DNA of 64,000 nt from Diphasiastrum complanatum (lineage: Eukaryota; Streptophyta; Lycopodiopsida; Lycopodiales; Lycopodiaceae). The first letter of the stretch is position 1. The number at the start of each line of letters is the position of its first letter. Positions 1 through 10,539 of the stretch are shown piece by piece. The position numbers were made by a program, and so were the translations under genes. The DNA is taken from contig CM055093.1 in assembly GCA_029204225.1 (NCBI GenBank), positions 21,293,701 to 21,357,700 of the forward strand, written 5' to 3'. The notes under the pieces were generated by a model, which searched no databases, had not been told where the DNA came from, and was given only the letters and a program-made list of their open reading frames with translations.

Positions 1-249
1 GTAAGGATGCTATAAATGCAGAATTGATAATAAGTCAATACTAAACTGCAATACCCATAACACTTGGCTAACATCAATAGTACATGAAGGCATATGCGGC
101 CATAGCCAAATTTCGAGACGTCAAAAATTCAACATAGGTGCCTCCGTTAATCAACCTGAAAAAGTGAAAGTGCAAAGCCATCATTAAGCATTTGCTAGCA
201 ATGGACTGTCACAAGAACTAGAAGTTATCCAATCCACTGCAGGTAAGAT

Positions 250-495
250 TAATCTGAAGTAAAACAATTCAATTTTTTCAAATTCCAACATTTAAAGTAC
301 TTGTTTGTCCTGCCATACCATATTCATGATGCCTGTTTTAGTCCATACAATGCATTTCTTAGCTAACTAGCTGGACACTCCTTACTTTTCTCCTCGAACC
401 TGGGTTTGCTCCATGTAATTGTCTTCATTGTAGTTGCTCAAAAAGACACTCTTTAGATCCATTTGTTGTAGGTCCCAGTAGCTCAAACTCGTTTG
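250..495 (-). pseudogene. Ty1/copia reverse transcriptase relic
   Basis: Read on the minus strand, 380-450 gives a run containing LQQMDLKSVFL and NYMEQ, the copia RT signature normally read as LHQMDVKTAFL...IYMEQPEGF. A second block, in another frame at 300-345, reads NALYGLKQAS then a stop and IWYGRT, matching the ALYGLKQAPRAWY block. The two blocks are frame-shifted and contain a stop, so this is an old non-functional fragment. Upstream and downstream copia domains were not found here. Confidence 0.7.
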
Positions 496-499
496 AAAA

Positions 500-1425
500 C
501 TGAACATTTTGAATGCATTTGAAACATCTAAATTTCTAATAAATTTGTTTGGTGGCCCCCAAAAAGGTCGAAGCGCCTCTCAATGTGTACACAGGCCTAA
601 GCAGGCTCAAAATAAGAAGAAATTTTAAGTCATGTTCATACTTAAATGTTTCCTATCTAGTATTTTGGGAGCGGCATGTATCGTTTTGGAGTGACTTATC
701 CAATAATGGTGCATGTTTGTTGGTGGTTGTCCAATGTGGCGATATTCTTCCATAATCCATTTTGAGTTTCTAGAAGTACTTGACATTCAAGAGTTACAGC
801 CTTTTGTTATAGAAGATATACCCATACTTTCTTTTCAAATCATCCATAAAAGACATAAAATAATGTGTTTGGGTTGGTCCACACATATTAGAATAGGTTT
901 ACTCCAGTATTTCTTCTGCCCTCTTGGCCCCCTCTTGACAAGCCTTTGTCTATGAAGCAACAAGGCCAACAACCAAATTATAACTCTTCAAAATTCATCA
1001 ACCAAAAGTGAACAATGCTGCAAAAAAACATGTCATCCGCCTCCTGAGACGTGACTTTCTCACCATATTGCTCATGTTATTTCTAGCAGACTTCTTACTC
1101 TGATATAAATGATTATTTCTGCAATTAAAAGTAAAATGCCCATATATATACTCAAAAAGGTATAAATGTCCATAAATCTATCGCGTGTGAAGTAAAGGCT
1201 TAGGTTTTGTGGTTCAACATTGGCACTTGCGAGCTAAACAGATCTGTTCCTATCATCCTTCAAGAGGAAACAGATTGTTGAACCACTATAGAGACAATTT
1301 TCTGATACTATCATAAAAATCGGTCCATCATATACGACAAAAAACACTCTTATATTTTCATAAAAACATTTGGTGAAGCCACACGTCAGACCAGTTCTCT
1401 TACCAAATGCCTAAATCTAGTGGTT
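500..1425. other. No recognisable gene
   Basis: AT-rich sequence with only short open frames (for example 549-755 and 713-955, plus strand) that lack any familiar motif, splice context or repeat structure. Nothing supportable was seen. Confidence 0.5.
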
Positions 1426-1429
1426 TCTA

Positions 1430-2265
1430 GCATTTGACCATTTCTGAGAGACCAAGTCAACCGCCTGATCAAAACACTGAGGGACCAGGCAGTATGTTTG
1501 CAAGACCTATCAGAAACTGCATGATTGAAACAAGTCAATTCAAAGGCTATCAAACATTGATCCAAGAAAATAATTTTTGTTGCTGCTTCAGAGGATGGGA
1601 TCATAGAAACATATCCAAACCTTATCAGAAAGTTGATTATCAAAACAAGTCGACGTAGGCGGTACGGAAGATTGATCCGTATTTTGTTGCTGCTCCAAAG
1701 TAGCAAGATCATAGAAACATATGCAAAACCTATCAGAAACATATTTATCAAAACAAGTCGACGTAGGTGCTATGGAAGATTGATAAGACGAATTAATTTG
1801 TCAAAGGATGGGATCATAGAAATGTATGCAAAACCCATCAGAAAACTTAATTTCTGAGAGAAGTCAACGTAGGTGTTAAGATCCCGTCCTTTGGGGCAGC
1901 AACAAATTATTTCGTCAGATCAATCTTCCGTAACGCCCTACGTTGATTCCAAAAAATAACCACCCATGGATGACATTGTAGAATGAATGCTCTTCTAAAA
2001 TCACAAAGATTGGTGTTCCCAAGGATAAGATCATAGAAATGCATGCAAAACCTATCACAAATTTATCAAAACAAGTCTAGTGAGGCGGCCATATAACACT
2101 GATCCGAGAAAATAATTTGTTGCTGCTCCTAAACCTATCACGGACATGTATCCACAACCTGTCAAAAACTGAATAATTGAAACAAGTAAAGTTAGGCACT
2201 ACGGAAGATCGATCCGACGAAATAATTTGTTGTTGCTCCAAAGGACGGGATCATAAAGACCCGCC
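1430..2265. repeat. Array of ~120-bp units with at least one inverted unit
   Basis: A unit carrying AAAACAAGTCGACGTAGG, then GGAAGATTGATCC, TTTGTTGCTGCTCC, GGATGGGATCATAGAAA and CAAAACCTATCAGAAA recurs at about 1500-1625, 1626-1735, 1736-1855, 2035-2110 and 2140-2260. Between about 1856 and 1950 the same words appear as reverse complement (CTACGTTGATT, GCAGCAACAAATTATTTCG). Units are diverged and differ in length. There is no coding evidence; open frames across it simply follow the repeat. Confidence 0.65.
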
Positions 2266-2460
2266 CCTAATAACCGTTCAATAGCTTCACACAGATAATT
2301 ATGCCTTCCTCTTTCATAAACAGGTACTCAATAGTCTTTACGATGCAAGATCTTTCCCAACTCCAATCCACATAACGGCAAGACAAAAACCAGATCAAGG
2401 CAGGAAAATATCCTGAAAGATGAATTGATGGAAAGCAGAAAGAGAAAGGTAATTACTCAC

Positions 2461-2630
2461 TCCGTTCCCTTTTTTCGAAGAATTCGAAACTGCTCGGGGC
2501 TAAGAATGGCACGCCACTCCTCCTCCGCCTTCTCCATGGACGCCATTACACTCGATGCTCCTCCTCCTCCTCGTATCACAACGATGCTACTCAGTATGAG
2601 GAACAAAAACAAGACTGAAAGCCTGTGCAT
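2461..2630 (-). CDS. Methionine sulfoxide reductase B, first coding exon (partial)
   Basis: The exon encodes about 56 residues. It begins MHRLSVLFLFLILSS, a typical signal peptide or membrane anchor, and ends EEEWRAILSPEQFRILRKKG followed by TE. EEEWRAILSPEQFRxLRxKGTE is the conserved start of the plant MsrB catalytic domain, which reduces methionine-R-sulfoxide in proteins. The exon stops at a good donor (GA|GTGAGT), splitting the Glu codon. The later exons, with the zinc cysteines and catalytic Cys, were not found in 1-2460, so they probably lie beyond the left edge. The signal-like N terminus suggests an ER or secreted isoform such as Arabidopsis MSRB3. An in-frame ATG at 2690 would add 20 residues ahead of the hydrophobic stretch; 2630 is preferred because it places the signal at the N terminus. 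Whether the gene is intact cannot be judged. Confidence 0.72.
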
Positions 2631-2774
2631 TAAGGCTTCAAATATTTTTTCATCAACAATGACTTTGGACCAAGATTGTGCATCAACCATGAGGCAAGGC
2701 TTTCCATCCTTGGGGATAATGGTGGGAGAGCCTTACTTGCACCCCTATTAGTCAAACTGAGTAATGTAGTCCAT

Positions 2775-2911
2775 CGCATTGGGGTGTATGGGTAGATTGG
2801 TTGACTACCACGGGAAAGGTGCAGGCTCGAATCTCGACCACTGTGTAGTGACATCTAAGGAGCTTAGCTCCGTAAATGGCATTGCCAAATTGTATATATG
2901 TTGTATATAGC
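2775..2911 (+). mobile_element. tRNA-derived SINE
   Basis: Contains a box-A-like segment (GGTAGATTGGTTGAC, 2791-2805) and a box B (GGCTCGAATC, 2824-2833) with tRNA-like spacing, followed by a short unrelated body and a tail rich in TTGTATATATG repeats. This is the layout of plant SINEs with a TTG-type tail. No tRNA cloverleaf folds, so it is not a tRNA gene. It lies about 150 bp from the MsrB exon, in the opposite orientation. Target-site duplications were not identified. Confidence 0.55.
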
Positions 2912-3329
2912 GACCACTAGTTGCCTAATCATGTATGCAAAAAAAATTAAAAGTGAGTAATACACTCCTTCGTGATCTTAAACAATCCTTTGCCCGATGA
3001 GGATGGGACCTTACTTCCACCCTCAGACAAGATGAAGAATATGTGAAAAACTGTCAACTAGTTTGATTGTTTATTTGGCAAGTTTGAGGCCAAGATGAAA
3101 TCTCAACTTAGAGATAGGTTCATATTTGTCAATAAAGGCCTAAATAGTGTATGTACTATTTTTGGCAAGTAGATAAGTGGATGAGGTCAGATTTGGACCC
3201 ATTCTAATTGGTTAAATTTGATACATTGCATCTAGACTAGAATTTCTAGGTTTTTGATGAAGTACCAAGAAGTTACCATTTAGGACAAGTTTAGGGCAAT
3301 TGGCCAAATGACATTTTAACAACTATAAA

Positions 3330-5185
3330 TAGCATAAAAGAAGGATGAAAGTGCTCATGCTTTTGTTTTGAGAGTTAAAGCTTTGAGTGATGAATTAGCA
3401 TGCATTAGTGAAAGCATTAAGGATGTGGAGCTTGTTCAATTTGTTCTTAATGGCTTGTTGGATGATCATGCTAATTTGGTGCAAATTTTACTTCTACATC
3501 TCAAGTTGGAGAGGAGGAAGCAATGTTCATCAAAGGCAAGTTCAAGGACAAAGGAAAAAGCAAATGGTCAAAAGGACAAGATCAAGGTGAGCATTTTACT
3601 TTTGTTGGCAAGAAGAAAGATAGGTCAAAGCTAAAATGTTTCTATTGTGGAGTCAAAGGACATTTTTCTAGTGATTGCTTCAAGAAGAAGAAAGATCAAG
3701 GTGAGAAGCAAACCAATCTAACTCTTGATGAAGATGGTGTTGATGAACAAAATTCAAATGATGCTTTTGTTATGTCATCTTGCTTGTTGGTTAATCATGA
3801 AGATATTGATCCTTGGTGGATTGATAGTGGAGCTCCATCACATATGACATATCATGAGGAATATTATTCATCATTGATGGCATTTGAAGGTGACAAGAAG
3901 GTGATCTACACGACCAATGATGGTGAGTGTGCAATCAAAGGGATTGGCCCAATTCCTATTTCCCTCTCTACTAATAGGAATATGAATTTGAAGGATGTTT
4001 TGTTCATTCCATCTATCATTAGTGTGAGTCAAATGCTTGACAAGGGATTCAAAGTGGATTTTGATGGTGATGCTTGTTTGATCAAGAAGGAGGATGAATT
4101 GATTGCAAAAGGAAAGAGACAAGATAAGTTGTTCAAACATGATGATGCTTGTGTTGTTGCTAACCAGGTTCGATGTATGGCAAAGGAGCAATTGTCAATG
4201 CAAGAGGTATGGCACAAGAGATTGAGGCATCAACTACAGGTCATTGGAGGTGATGGTAAAGAGACAAGTTGTGTTTGGTCTTCCCAGCTCTTTAACAAGC
4301 TTGAATCATGTTTGTGAGCAATGTGCTTTATCAAAGTCACATAGGTTACCTTACAAGAGATCTACATCAAGGTCAAGTAAGCATGTTCAAGATTGCAAGG
4401 GAGGTCCAATTTTCTACAAAGATCAAGTGCTTGAGGGGTGACAATGGTGATGAGGACATTTCTACCAAGTTCAAAGCATTTTGTGATGCAAATGGGATCA
4501 AGAGGGAGTACACAAGCCCAAGGACACCACAACAAAATGGAGTTGTCGAGAGGAAGAATAGAACCTTATGTGAATGATCCAAAGCCATGAGGTTAGATGC
4601 AAATCTTTCTTAATCCTTTTGGGATAAAGCTTTGTTGTGTGCTAATTTTCTATTCAATAGATGGTCTAGCGTGGTATTGGATGGAAAGATCCCTTTTGAA
4701 GTCTTGTTTGGTAGAAGGCCGAGTGTGAAGTTTTTTAAAAATTCTGGATGCATTTGCTATATCAACATCACTCTTGATGATAGGACAAAGGAGGATCCAT
4801 CTTCAAGGAAAGGTATATTTGTTGGTTATAGTGAGATGAGCAAGGCTTACAAAGTCTTTATTTCTTCAACTAAGAAAGTGGTCATTGGAAGAGATGTCAT
4901 TTTTTATGAAGGAAACTTTCCAAAAGTTTTTCAAGTGGTGGTGTGGATGTTGGATCTGACATTCTTGATGATGACATTGTTGATAATACTTTGGATGTGG
5001 ATGTTGAAGAGCCTACTTCAAATGCATGGCAAAGGCAACAACCTTTGAGGCTCACTTCTGATGAAAAATGTAAGCAACTTGTTGGTGGTACCAACTATGC
5101 TTTCCTAACCAGTGATGAACCTACATGTGTAGATGAAGCAATACAAAAAGAGGAGTGGATCCAAGCAGCATTGATTTGCATCGAA
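3330..5185 (+). pseudogene. Ty1/copia relic 1: gag, protease, integrase, start of RT
   Basis: Domains appear in copia order on the plus strand. A UBN2-type Gag segment lies at 3368-3520, a CCHC zinc knuckle (CFYCGVKGHFSSDC) near 3637-3678 and the protease motif WWIDSGAPSHMT near 3815-3850. The pre-integrase motif WHKRLRH is at 4209-4230. Integrase core remnants follow (SPRTPQQNGVVERKNRT, 4518-4566), then the integrase tail with GIFVGYSEMSKAYKVF (4815-4862), and the first residues of RT (EPTCVDEAIQKEEW, 5118-5160). Part of the integrase core is deleted around 4390, and several frameshifts and stops (for example TGA at 4576) break the frame. RT and RNase H are missing. It ends where the oppositely oriented relic 2 begins. 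No LTR was found. Confidence 0.85.
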
Positions 5186-6040
5186 TGTGATAGTGACTCA
5201 ACAATTCGGCTAATGGATAGTAAGTTCTTGGTCAAGGTTGGAACATTTAAAAAATTCTCAATAAGTCAAGATGAACCATCATCAAATTTGATGGTAAGTG
5301 TTCCTTCGCCTGTTAGGTAGCTAGAGTCTCCAAGATGAATGTTGTTGTCATGATGTATTGAGGAAAAATTTGTAAACCAATCTCATCGTGATGCCATATG
5401 TTGTGTCGCACCTGAGTCGAGATACTAGCAACTAGAATCTGAACGATTGTTCGATTTGGCCATAAACAGCTTTTGGTTGGATTTGTCTTCAGAAGCATCA
5501 ATAGCTGCAATATGAACTTGTTGGTCCTTGTTCGCAAGAATTCTGCAGTCCTTTATATTATGACCTTTATTCTTGCAATATTTGCAAAAGAGTTTGGCAT
5601 GTTGATGTTTTGATTTTTTCTATTGTGATGGATGTTGTGTATCTGATTTTGAAGTATTGATGGCAACTTTTTCGGAGTGCTACTTCTTCTTCGAATATTG
5701 TGTGAGACATCGTTTGACTTTCCTTCGAGGTTCTTCTTGGAGAATAAATGAAGTGAGCTTCTGCATTGCTAAATCCAACTATATCGAGATCAACATGACG
5801 ACATGATCGTAGGAAGCAAGAAAACTTCCTAAAAGAGTCATGATCTCATCCTTGTCGGCAATGGGTGATCCGACTACAACAAGTTGATCAGTTAATGATC
5901 TATGTTTTACATTCATTGCAGGCACAATAGCCCTTGCTTGGAGCAACAATAAGCAATTTACCATTGTTTTATCATCTATAGAAGCTGAATATTGAGTAGT
6001 AAGTAGTGTTACATAGGAAGCATTATGGCTATAATTTTTA
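5185..6040 (-). pseudogene. Ty1/copia relic 2: gag and protease
   Basis: Read on the minus strand from high to low coordinates. A UBN2 Gag segment (LTDQLVVVGSPI, then MTLLGSFLASYDHVV) lies at 5785-5905, a zinc knuckle (YCKNKGHNIKDC) near 5545-5580, a protease motif (YLDSGATQHMA) near 5400-5435 and the LTKNLLSISRI block of the protease/pre-integrase linker near 5205-5240. Stops and frameshifts are present. This copy is a different copia lineage from relic 1, with which it abuts head-on. The rest of pol is absent. The region just upstream in its orientation (6043-6600) is a dispersed repeat that could be its leader or LTR, or an unrelated element. Confidence 0.8.
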
Positions 6041-6042
6041 TT

Positions 6043-6600
6043 TTCATACTTAAAGCACCATAAAGCAAGACTTATTCCAAGACATCCAGTTGGTACCTGC
6101 CACCATCCCACAACACAAAACCACGCGAGTCAGTATGTGAGGAAGACAGGTGTCAACGTTGAATGCCAATTGTTATCCATGTAAAAAATAAGCTTTGCTA
6201 CTTAACAACTTAGTTAGAATAAAAAATTCCTAGTCCAATCTTCTCATTCACTTGTGGAATTTAGCGATAGGCTAAGCCATTTTTTTACCGTATTAGGACG
6301 AAAGCCATACTGATTAGTACGTCTGGCGTCAGTCCATATGAATTGATAATTTCTTTTATATATACTATCAACTAGAGGACGCCTGCTAAACAAGTACAAA
6401 TTGTGTTTATGAAAAGAAGTTTTTCTGAGGTGAGCAAGGACACTCGTACGACAGTGTTAGGGCTAATCCATGCCATACTAACCCGTGGACCCATACAACA
6501 GGTCGTATAATGGTGTCAAGACCCTTGAGCATATCCATGCTTTCCAAGGGTGCTCAAGCTCCATTACTAGTTTCGTTTGTAGTGTAAAATTGAAAGGGCG
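6043..6600. repeat. Dispersed repeat, copy 1 (shared with 59670-60490)
   Basis: The stretch GCCACCATCCCACAACACAA, the flanking words GAAAGACAGGTGTCA and TTGTTATCCATG, and the later words TTAGGGC..ATCCATGCCATACTAA (6457) and GCATATCCATGCTTTCCA (6525) recur in the same order at 59670-60180. Divergence is substantial, so both copies are old. There is no long ORF. It sits between copia relic 2 and the 3' end of the DUF7869 locus and could belong to either. Confidence 0.6.
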
Positions 6601-6635
6601 AGTGTGAAATTTATGTAGTTAACACAGTATGGAGG

Positions 6636-8949
6636 TCATATTGCAACAAATTTGTTCATTGCAACCTCTCTACTGGGTATGAATTCCGATAATGGTGCAT
6701 CTCCTTTCCGTCCGCAATAACGACAAGGTAAGAGTTCTATTGTATCCATTTCGACTTCAGTGTTCACATTAGAAGGCATGCATCTTGAAGGTTGAAAAGC
6801 AATCGTATCAAATTGTGGCCAAAAAGTTGTTTGATTGTATGTTGATAGTGGCAAATTCTTTTGCTTTGTGTTGTGGTTTCATCCACTGATGAGAAATTTT
6901 GATCTTTGTATTTTGGATACTTCTCGCACATATATTGTCCGTATTTATGAAAGGATATCAATCCTTTCATCTCATCATTGTCCAGTTCATTTGTGGGTGC
7001 CAAAAAAATCGCTTCCTCTTTTGAAGGCAAAGAGTGCAACAATCTGAAAGGTTTATTCCATGTATCGTCTCCATCAGTGCAATAATACTTCCACTGCATG
7101 GTTGGTTCGCCATTCAACATTTGAAAACGAAAGTAGTGAGGATTGGTGTGTCCTTCTAGACCATCATTTCCACGAACAATAAATGGCTCTATGAATCCTT
7201 TCCAATCCACCATTCGTTCTAACAATTCTACTTCAGTACTTTTAGTACGACCACCACCTATCTTCTGGCCAATTCGTCCTAACATATCAGGCATAGTAAG
7301 AACGGATTTACATTTCAATGCCCTAGAGATTACACTAAAAACTTGATCGATGTCTTCATGCGTGTGTCCGACCATCAAAAACCCCATTTCAACAGTCGGA
7401 AATATGTTATGTGCCACAAGCATAGAACAAAGACCAAAGATGAACCTATTTTTATTTTCCCTCCAACAATTGTCAGCTTGAATACGTAAGATGGGAGGGA
7501 GATTGTTGCGTGCAAGTTGCACCTTTCGTATTGCTCGCACAATGGATGTGACCACCTGATTGTTGTCTATCCACACAGATGCAAGGTGTCTATCCACACA
7601 TCACAGAGCAATTTGAATCCATGAGCTAGCACTCGGTTACCCTCCAATATTGGAGGAGTCTTTTTGAAATGGAGAAATGTTGTTGTATTTTGATCCATGC
7701 CATCAATAATAAGGCACAACGATTGCTCTAGATGTGATCTTGATTCTTCTTTCCAATATGTGTATAGCTTTCTTGAGTCAAAAACATGCAATAAGTGCCA
7801 ATTTCTCATTGCAATATGGCGATATCGCACCTTAATATCAGTAGAAGTTTCAATCGCATTTTTTAGCTCATCACAAATCTTGCATTTGAACATTCTTTGT
7901 TTTGTTGGAGTCTTGACATATCGAAACTCATGTCTCCACAACCGATACAATATATTTTTGGAGATTGTGGACCTGCTAGTTTCTTGAAGTACTTTGTTGA
8001 TGGAATTGAAGACATCACCTTTAGACATGCCAAGAGGGAGATGATGTTCACAATGAACTACTCCACCTTTTGATTTATGTTGAAGATGCGGTTGGGGTAG
8101 AGCATGCTTTCCTAAGATTTCACGCATAATAGCAATTCCCCGTCTTGAATGTGCGTGCTGTTTTAATGTACCTGTATTCCCATGAAATTTATAGACAATA
8201 TTGTTGCGTGCCTTTGAGATTATCTGCCAAAACAATCCATGGGAATCTCCCAATAGATCTTGAAATGCCTTTGAACATATGGTTTTACCTGAAACTACAG
8301 GTTTACGTCTTAAACAGGGTTCTTCCCACATATTGTATGCAATGTTCGAATTATCTCATGCCTTCAAAAAACACCCGAACATTTGTAAAAGGTAATTATG
8401 TCTATCCGATCCTCACTTTCTCCATACACTTAGTTTCAAGTCTTCACATTCTTTGTAAATAATTTTGCGTATACATAATTTTTTACAACAAGGCTGCATC
8501 AAAGTCTCTTTTATATGTTTTGGCGATAAAACAGAATCTGCCTTCTTTAGAGTGACGAATGCAAGCACATACTTACTTTTGTAGTTTCGAGAAGCTCCAA
8601 AAGATTCAAAACTTGGATTATGTTGCATTGGACTCTCAAAATTGTTCTTATGTGATTGACCAACTCTTGATACAGATTCTTTTAACATTTCATTCCAAAT
8701 ACCTATCTCGTCGTCTTCATCAAAATCAAACATAGAAAAATCTGAATCATGTTGTCTAGAAGCAGTAGAAAGCAATGCTGCAGAGGATGCACCTGTTGTC
8801 TTCTTGGATTGTCTTGCCATTTGAGAAAGTCCATGACCGTGACTGTCGGTGCTAGCATTCGCTTGAGATACATTATTGTTAACCACATCGTCTATCCCAG
8901 TTAGGATGTCTGAGTTGTATGTCGATGGCATTTTGAATGGTTCCTTCAT
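6636..8949 (-). pseudogene. DUF7869-type transposase-like protein, broken
   Basis: Successive frames on the minus strand form one protein. An acidic, Ser-rich N-terminal part (8949-8413) ends with a Cys-containing block (QPCCKKLCIRKI). A middle part (8331-7567) has GKTICSKAFQDLLG and a Cys pair (FKCKICDEL). A C-terminal part (7597-6764, then 6854-6636) follows. Three acidic motifs stand out: LIIDGMDQ (about 7695-7718), ADNCWRENKNR (about 7447-7480) and GHTHEDIDQ (about 7343-7370). From memory, unsearched, these are the hallmarks of the DUF7869 family, whose DDE-like spacing suggests a transposase RNase-H fold. Two in-frame TGA codons lie between 8331 and 8413, a frameshift at about 7570-7600 sits on a 23-bp tandem duplication, and another frameshift is near 6845. 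The gene is therefore inactive. Direct repeats flank the locus. Confidence 0.62.
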
Positions 8950-9388
8950 TTGTTACCGATATTAATTTTACAGTGGAAAACAACTGATTTTTGTCAAAAC
9001 TGCAGTAGCCTTTGAAGCTAGCTGAACAAACTAAATTTCCATCAAAATCCATACAATCAACAATATCATTGTTGTTATAGATATGACATGCCAAGACTAC
9101 AAGATCGTCAATCTTCACCACGTCATTGTTATCCCACAATAATCTGTTTGCCATTAAGTCCAACAAATTATCATAAATGTCTGCAAGATGAGTGATACCC
9201 ATCTGTGGGTATGGCAATGGACAATCCATCTTGAGCACTTTTGATATGCTCACCATGCATTTATTTGTGCCAATTTCACGAAAGAAACACATCTGGCTTG
9301 GTTCAGTATTCAAAATTTGACCGAGTGCAACGACTTCTTTTTGATATAGCAAGACAATGTGGACATTTTTCTCACGATCGTTTTCCAT
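8879..9388 (-). CDS. DUF8039-like ORF upstream of the transposase-like locus
   Basis: This open frame of about 169 codons starts at an ATG at 9388; a longer frame to 9406 has no better start. The central part reads VVALGQIL, then a run with CMVSISKVLK and DCPLPYPQMGITHLADIYDN. That resembles the VAxGxxx...V.VdkVlk..apLP.P....tlgdAigt pattern I associate with Pfam DUF8039, found in plant transposon proteins. No catalytic motif is visible. Its 3' end overlaps the first ATG of the DUF7869 ORF (8949) in another frame, so the two may be adjacent genes of one element or exons of one spliced gene. Assignment is by eye, and the ORF may itself be a remnant. Confidence 0.45.
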   Translation of the reverse strand: MENDREKNVHIVLLYQKEVVALGQILNTEPSQMCFFREIGTNKCMVSISKVLKMDCPLPYPQMGITHLADIYDNLLDLMANRLLWDNNDVVKIDDLVVLACHIYNNNDIVDCMDFDGNLVCSASFKGYCSFDKNQLFSTVKLISVTNEGTIQNAIDIQLRHPNWDRRCG

Positions 9389-9579
9389 TGCAAGCCCTAC
9401 ACACACAAAGAGAAATTATGATGTCAACATATGTTGGAACATACATACATACATAGATGTAAATTTATAACACACAATGTAAATAGCTGGATAAATATAC
9501 CCAGGTTTTGAAATTGTTTGAAATTATCTTGAAATAGTTTTATGTAATTTAAATATCTTTATAAAATATTAGTGGATCC

Positions 9580-10295
9580 TCCTTAGCCATTCGCCATTGG
9601 TCCTTAAAGTCTGGCCCTTACCCCTTGCCACTTGGTCCTCAACCATTGGACTATAGTCCTTAGCCGTTAGCCCTTACTCCTTAGATCTTGGCACTTAGCC
9701 CTTAGCAATTGGACCTAAGCCCTTATATCTCAGCCCTTAGCCAGTTGGCCCTTAGTCTTAGCCCGTAGACATTGGCCCTCGATCCTTGGATAGTTGGCCC
9801 TCAGTCCTTAGCTAGTTGTCCCTCAGTCCTTAGACCTTGACCCTTAGCTGTTGGCCCTAATATCTAGGCCCTTAGCCCTTAGCCCTTAGCCCTCAACCAG
9901 TTGGGCCTTAGTCTTAGCCCTTAGATGTTGGCCCTCGACCCTTGGTCCTTAGCTAGTTGGCCCGAGTCAGTCTTTAGCTAGTTGGCCCTCAGTCCTTAAT
10001 TAGTTAGCCCTTAGTCCTTAGACTTTTACCCTCAGCCGGTGGCCCTAAGTTCTTAGCCGCTGACACTTAGCCCTCGGTAGTCAGCAATTGGCCCTTAGCC
10101 CTTGCCTCTTGGACCTTAGTTCTTGGCCATTGGGTCTTGACCCTCAGTCCTAAGCCAATTGGCTCATGGTCCTTAGACCATGACCCTTGACCCTTTATCC
10201 CTATACCTTGACCCTTAGCCGTTGGAGCCTAGTTCTTAGTTGCTGGCCCTTAGCCCTTGGTTGTCGACAATTAGCCCTTAGCCCTTAGCAATTAA
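9580..10295. repeat. Degenerate CCCTTAG-rich minisatellite
   Basis: About 700 bp built almost entirely from words such as CCCTTAGCC, AGTTGGCCC, GTCCTTAG and GACCCTTAG in irregular order, with a loose higher period of roughly 20-30 bp (for example CCCTTAGCCAGTTGGCCCTT). It differs from the plant telomere repeat CCCTAAA. There is no ORF and no palindrome. It lies 5' of the DUF8039-like ORF and ends just before another copy of the TTAGGGC module. Confidence 0.8.
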
Positions 10296-10334
10296 AAAAG
10301 GAAAACCATTGGCTTGTATACTCTCGATCATTAT

Positions 10335-10440
10335 GTTAGGGCAATTCCATGCCATACTAATGTTGGAGACTATAATGACTCTTGCGCAAATCCATGAGTT
10401 CCAAGAGTACTTAAGCCAAGACCACTAGCACATTTATACG
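10335..10440. repeat. Dispersed TTAGGGC/ATCCATGCC module
   Basis: TTAGGGCAATTCCATGCC followed by ATACTAA at 10335 and CAAATCCATGAGTTCCAAGAG at 10382-10402 (20-base core AAATCCATGAGTTCCAAGAG) match in order and spacing the module at 6457-6555. The orientation is the same, so the two form direct repeats about 3.9 kb apart around the DUF7869/DUF8039 locus. A related module occurs at 60060. Confidence 0.55.
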
Positions 10441-10539
10441 TCTTGGATTAAGTCGATAATGTCTAAAACCTTTCGTGTAAGCAATAAGAAAGTTAAGTTA
10501 ATAGCAATGTATTAATGCGAAGAAAACATCCACATAGAT

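Noticed and set aside
2775-2911. tRNA gene
   Set aside because: Promoter-like boxes are present but no acceptor stem or anticodon loop folds; the tail and body fit a SINE.
9580-10295. CRISPR-like or telomeric array
   Set aside because: Units are irregular, lack fixed repeats with unique spacers, and the word differs from the plant telomere repeat.
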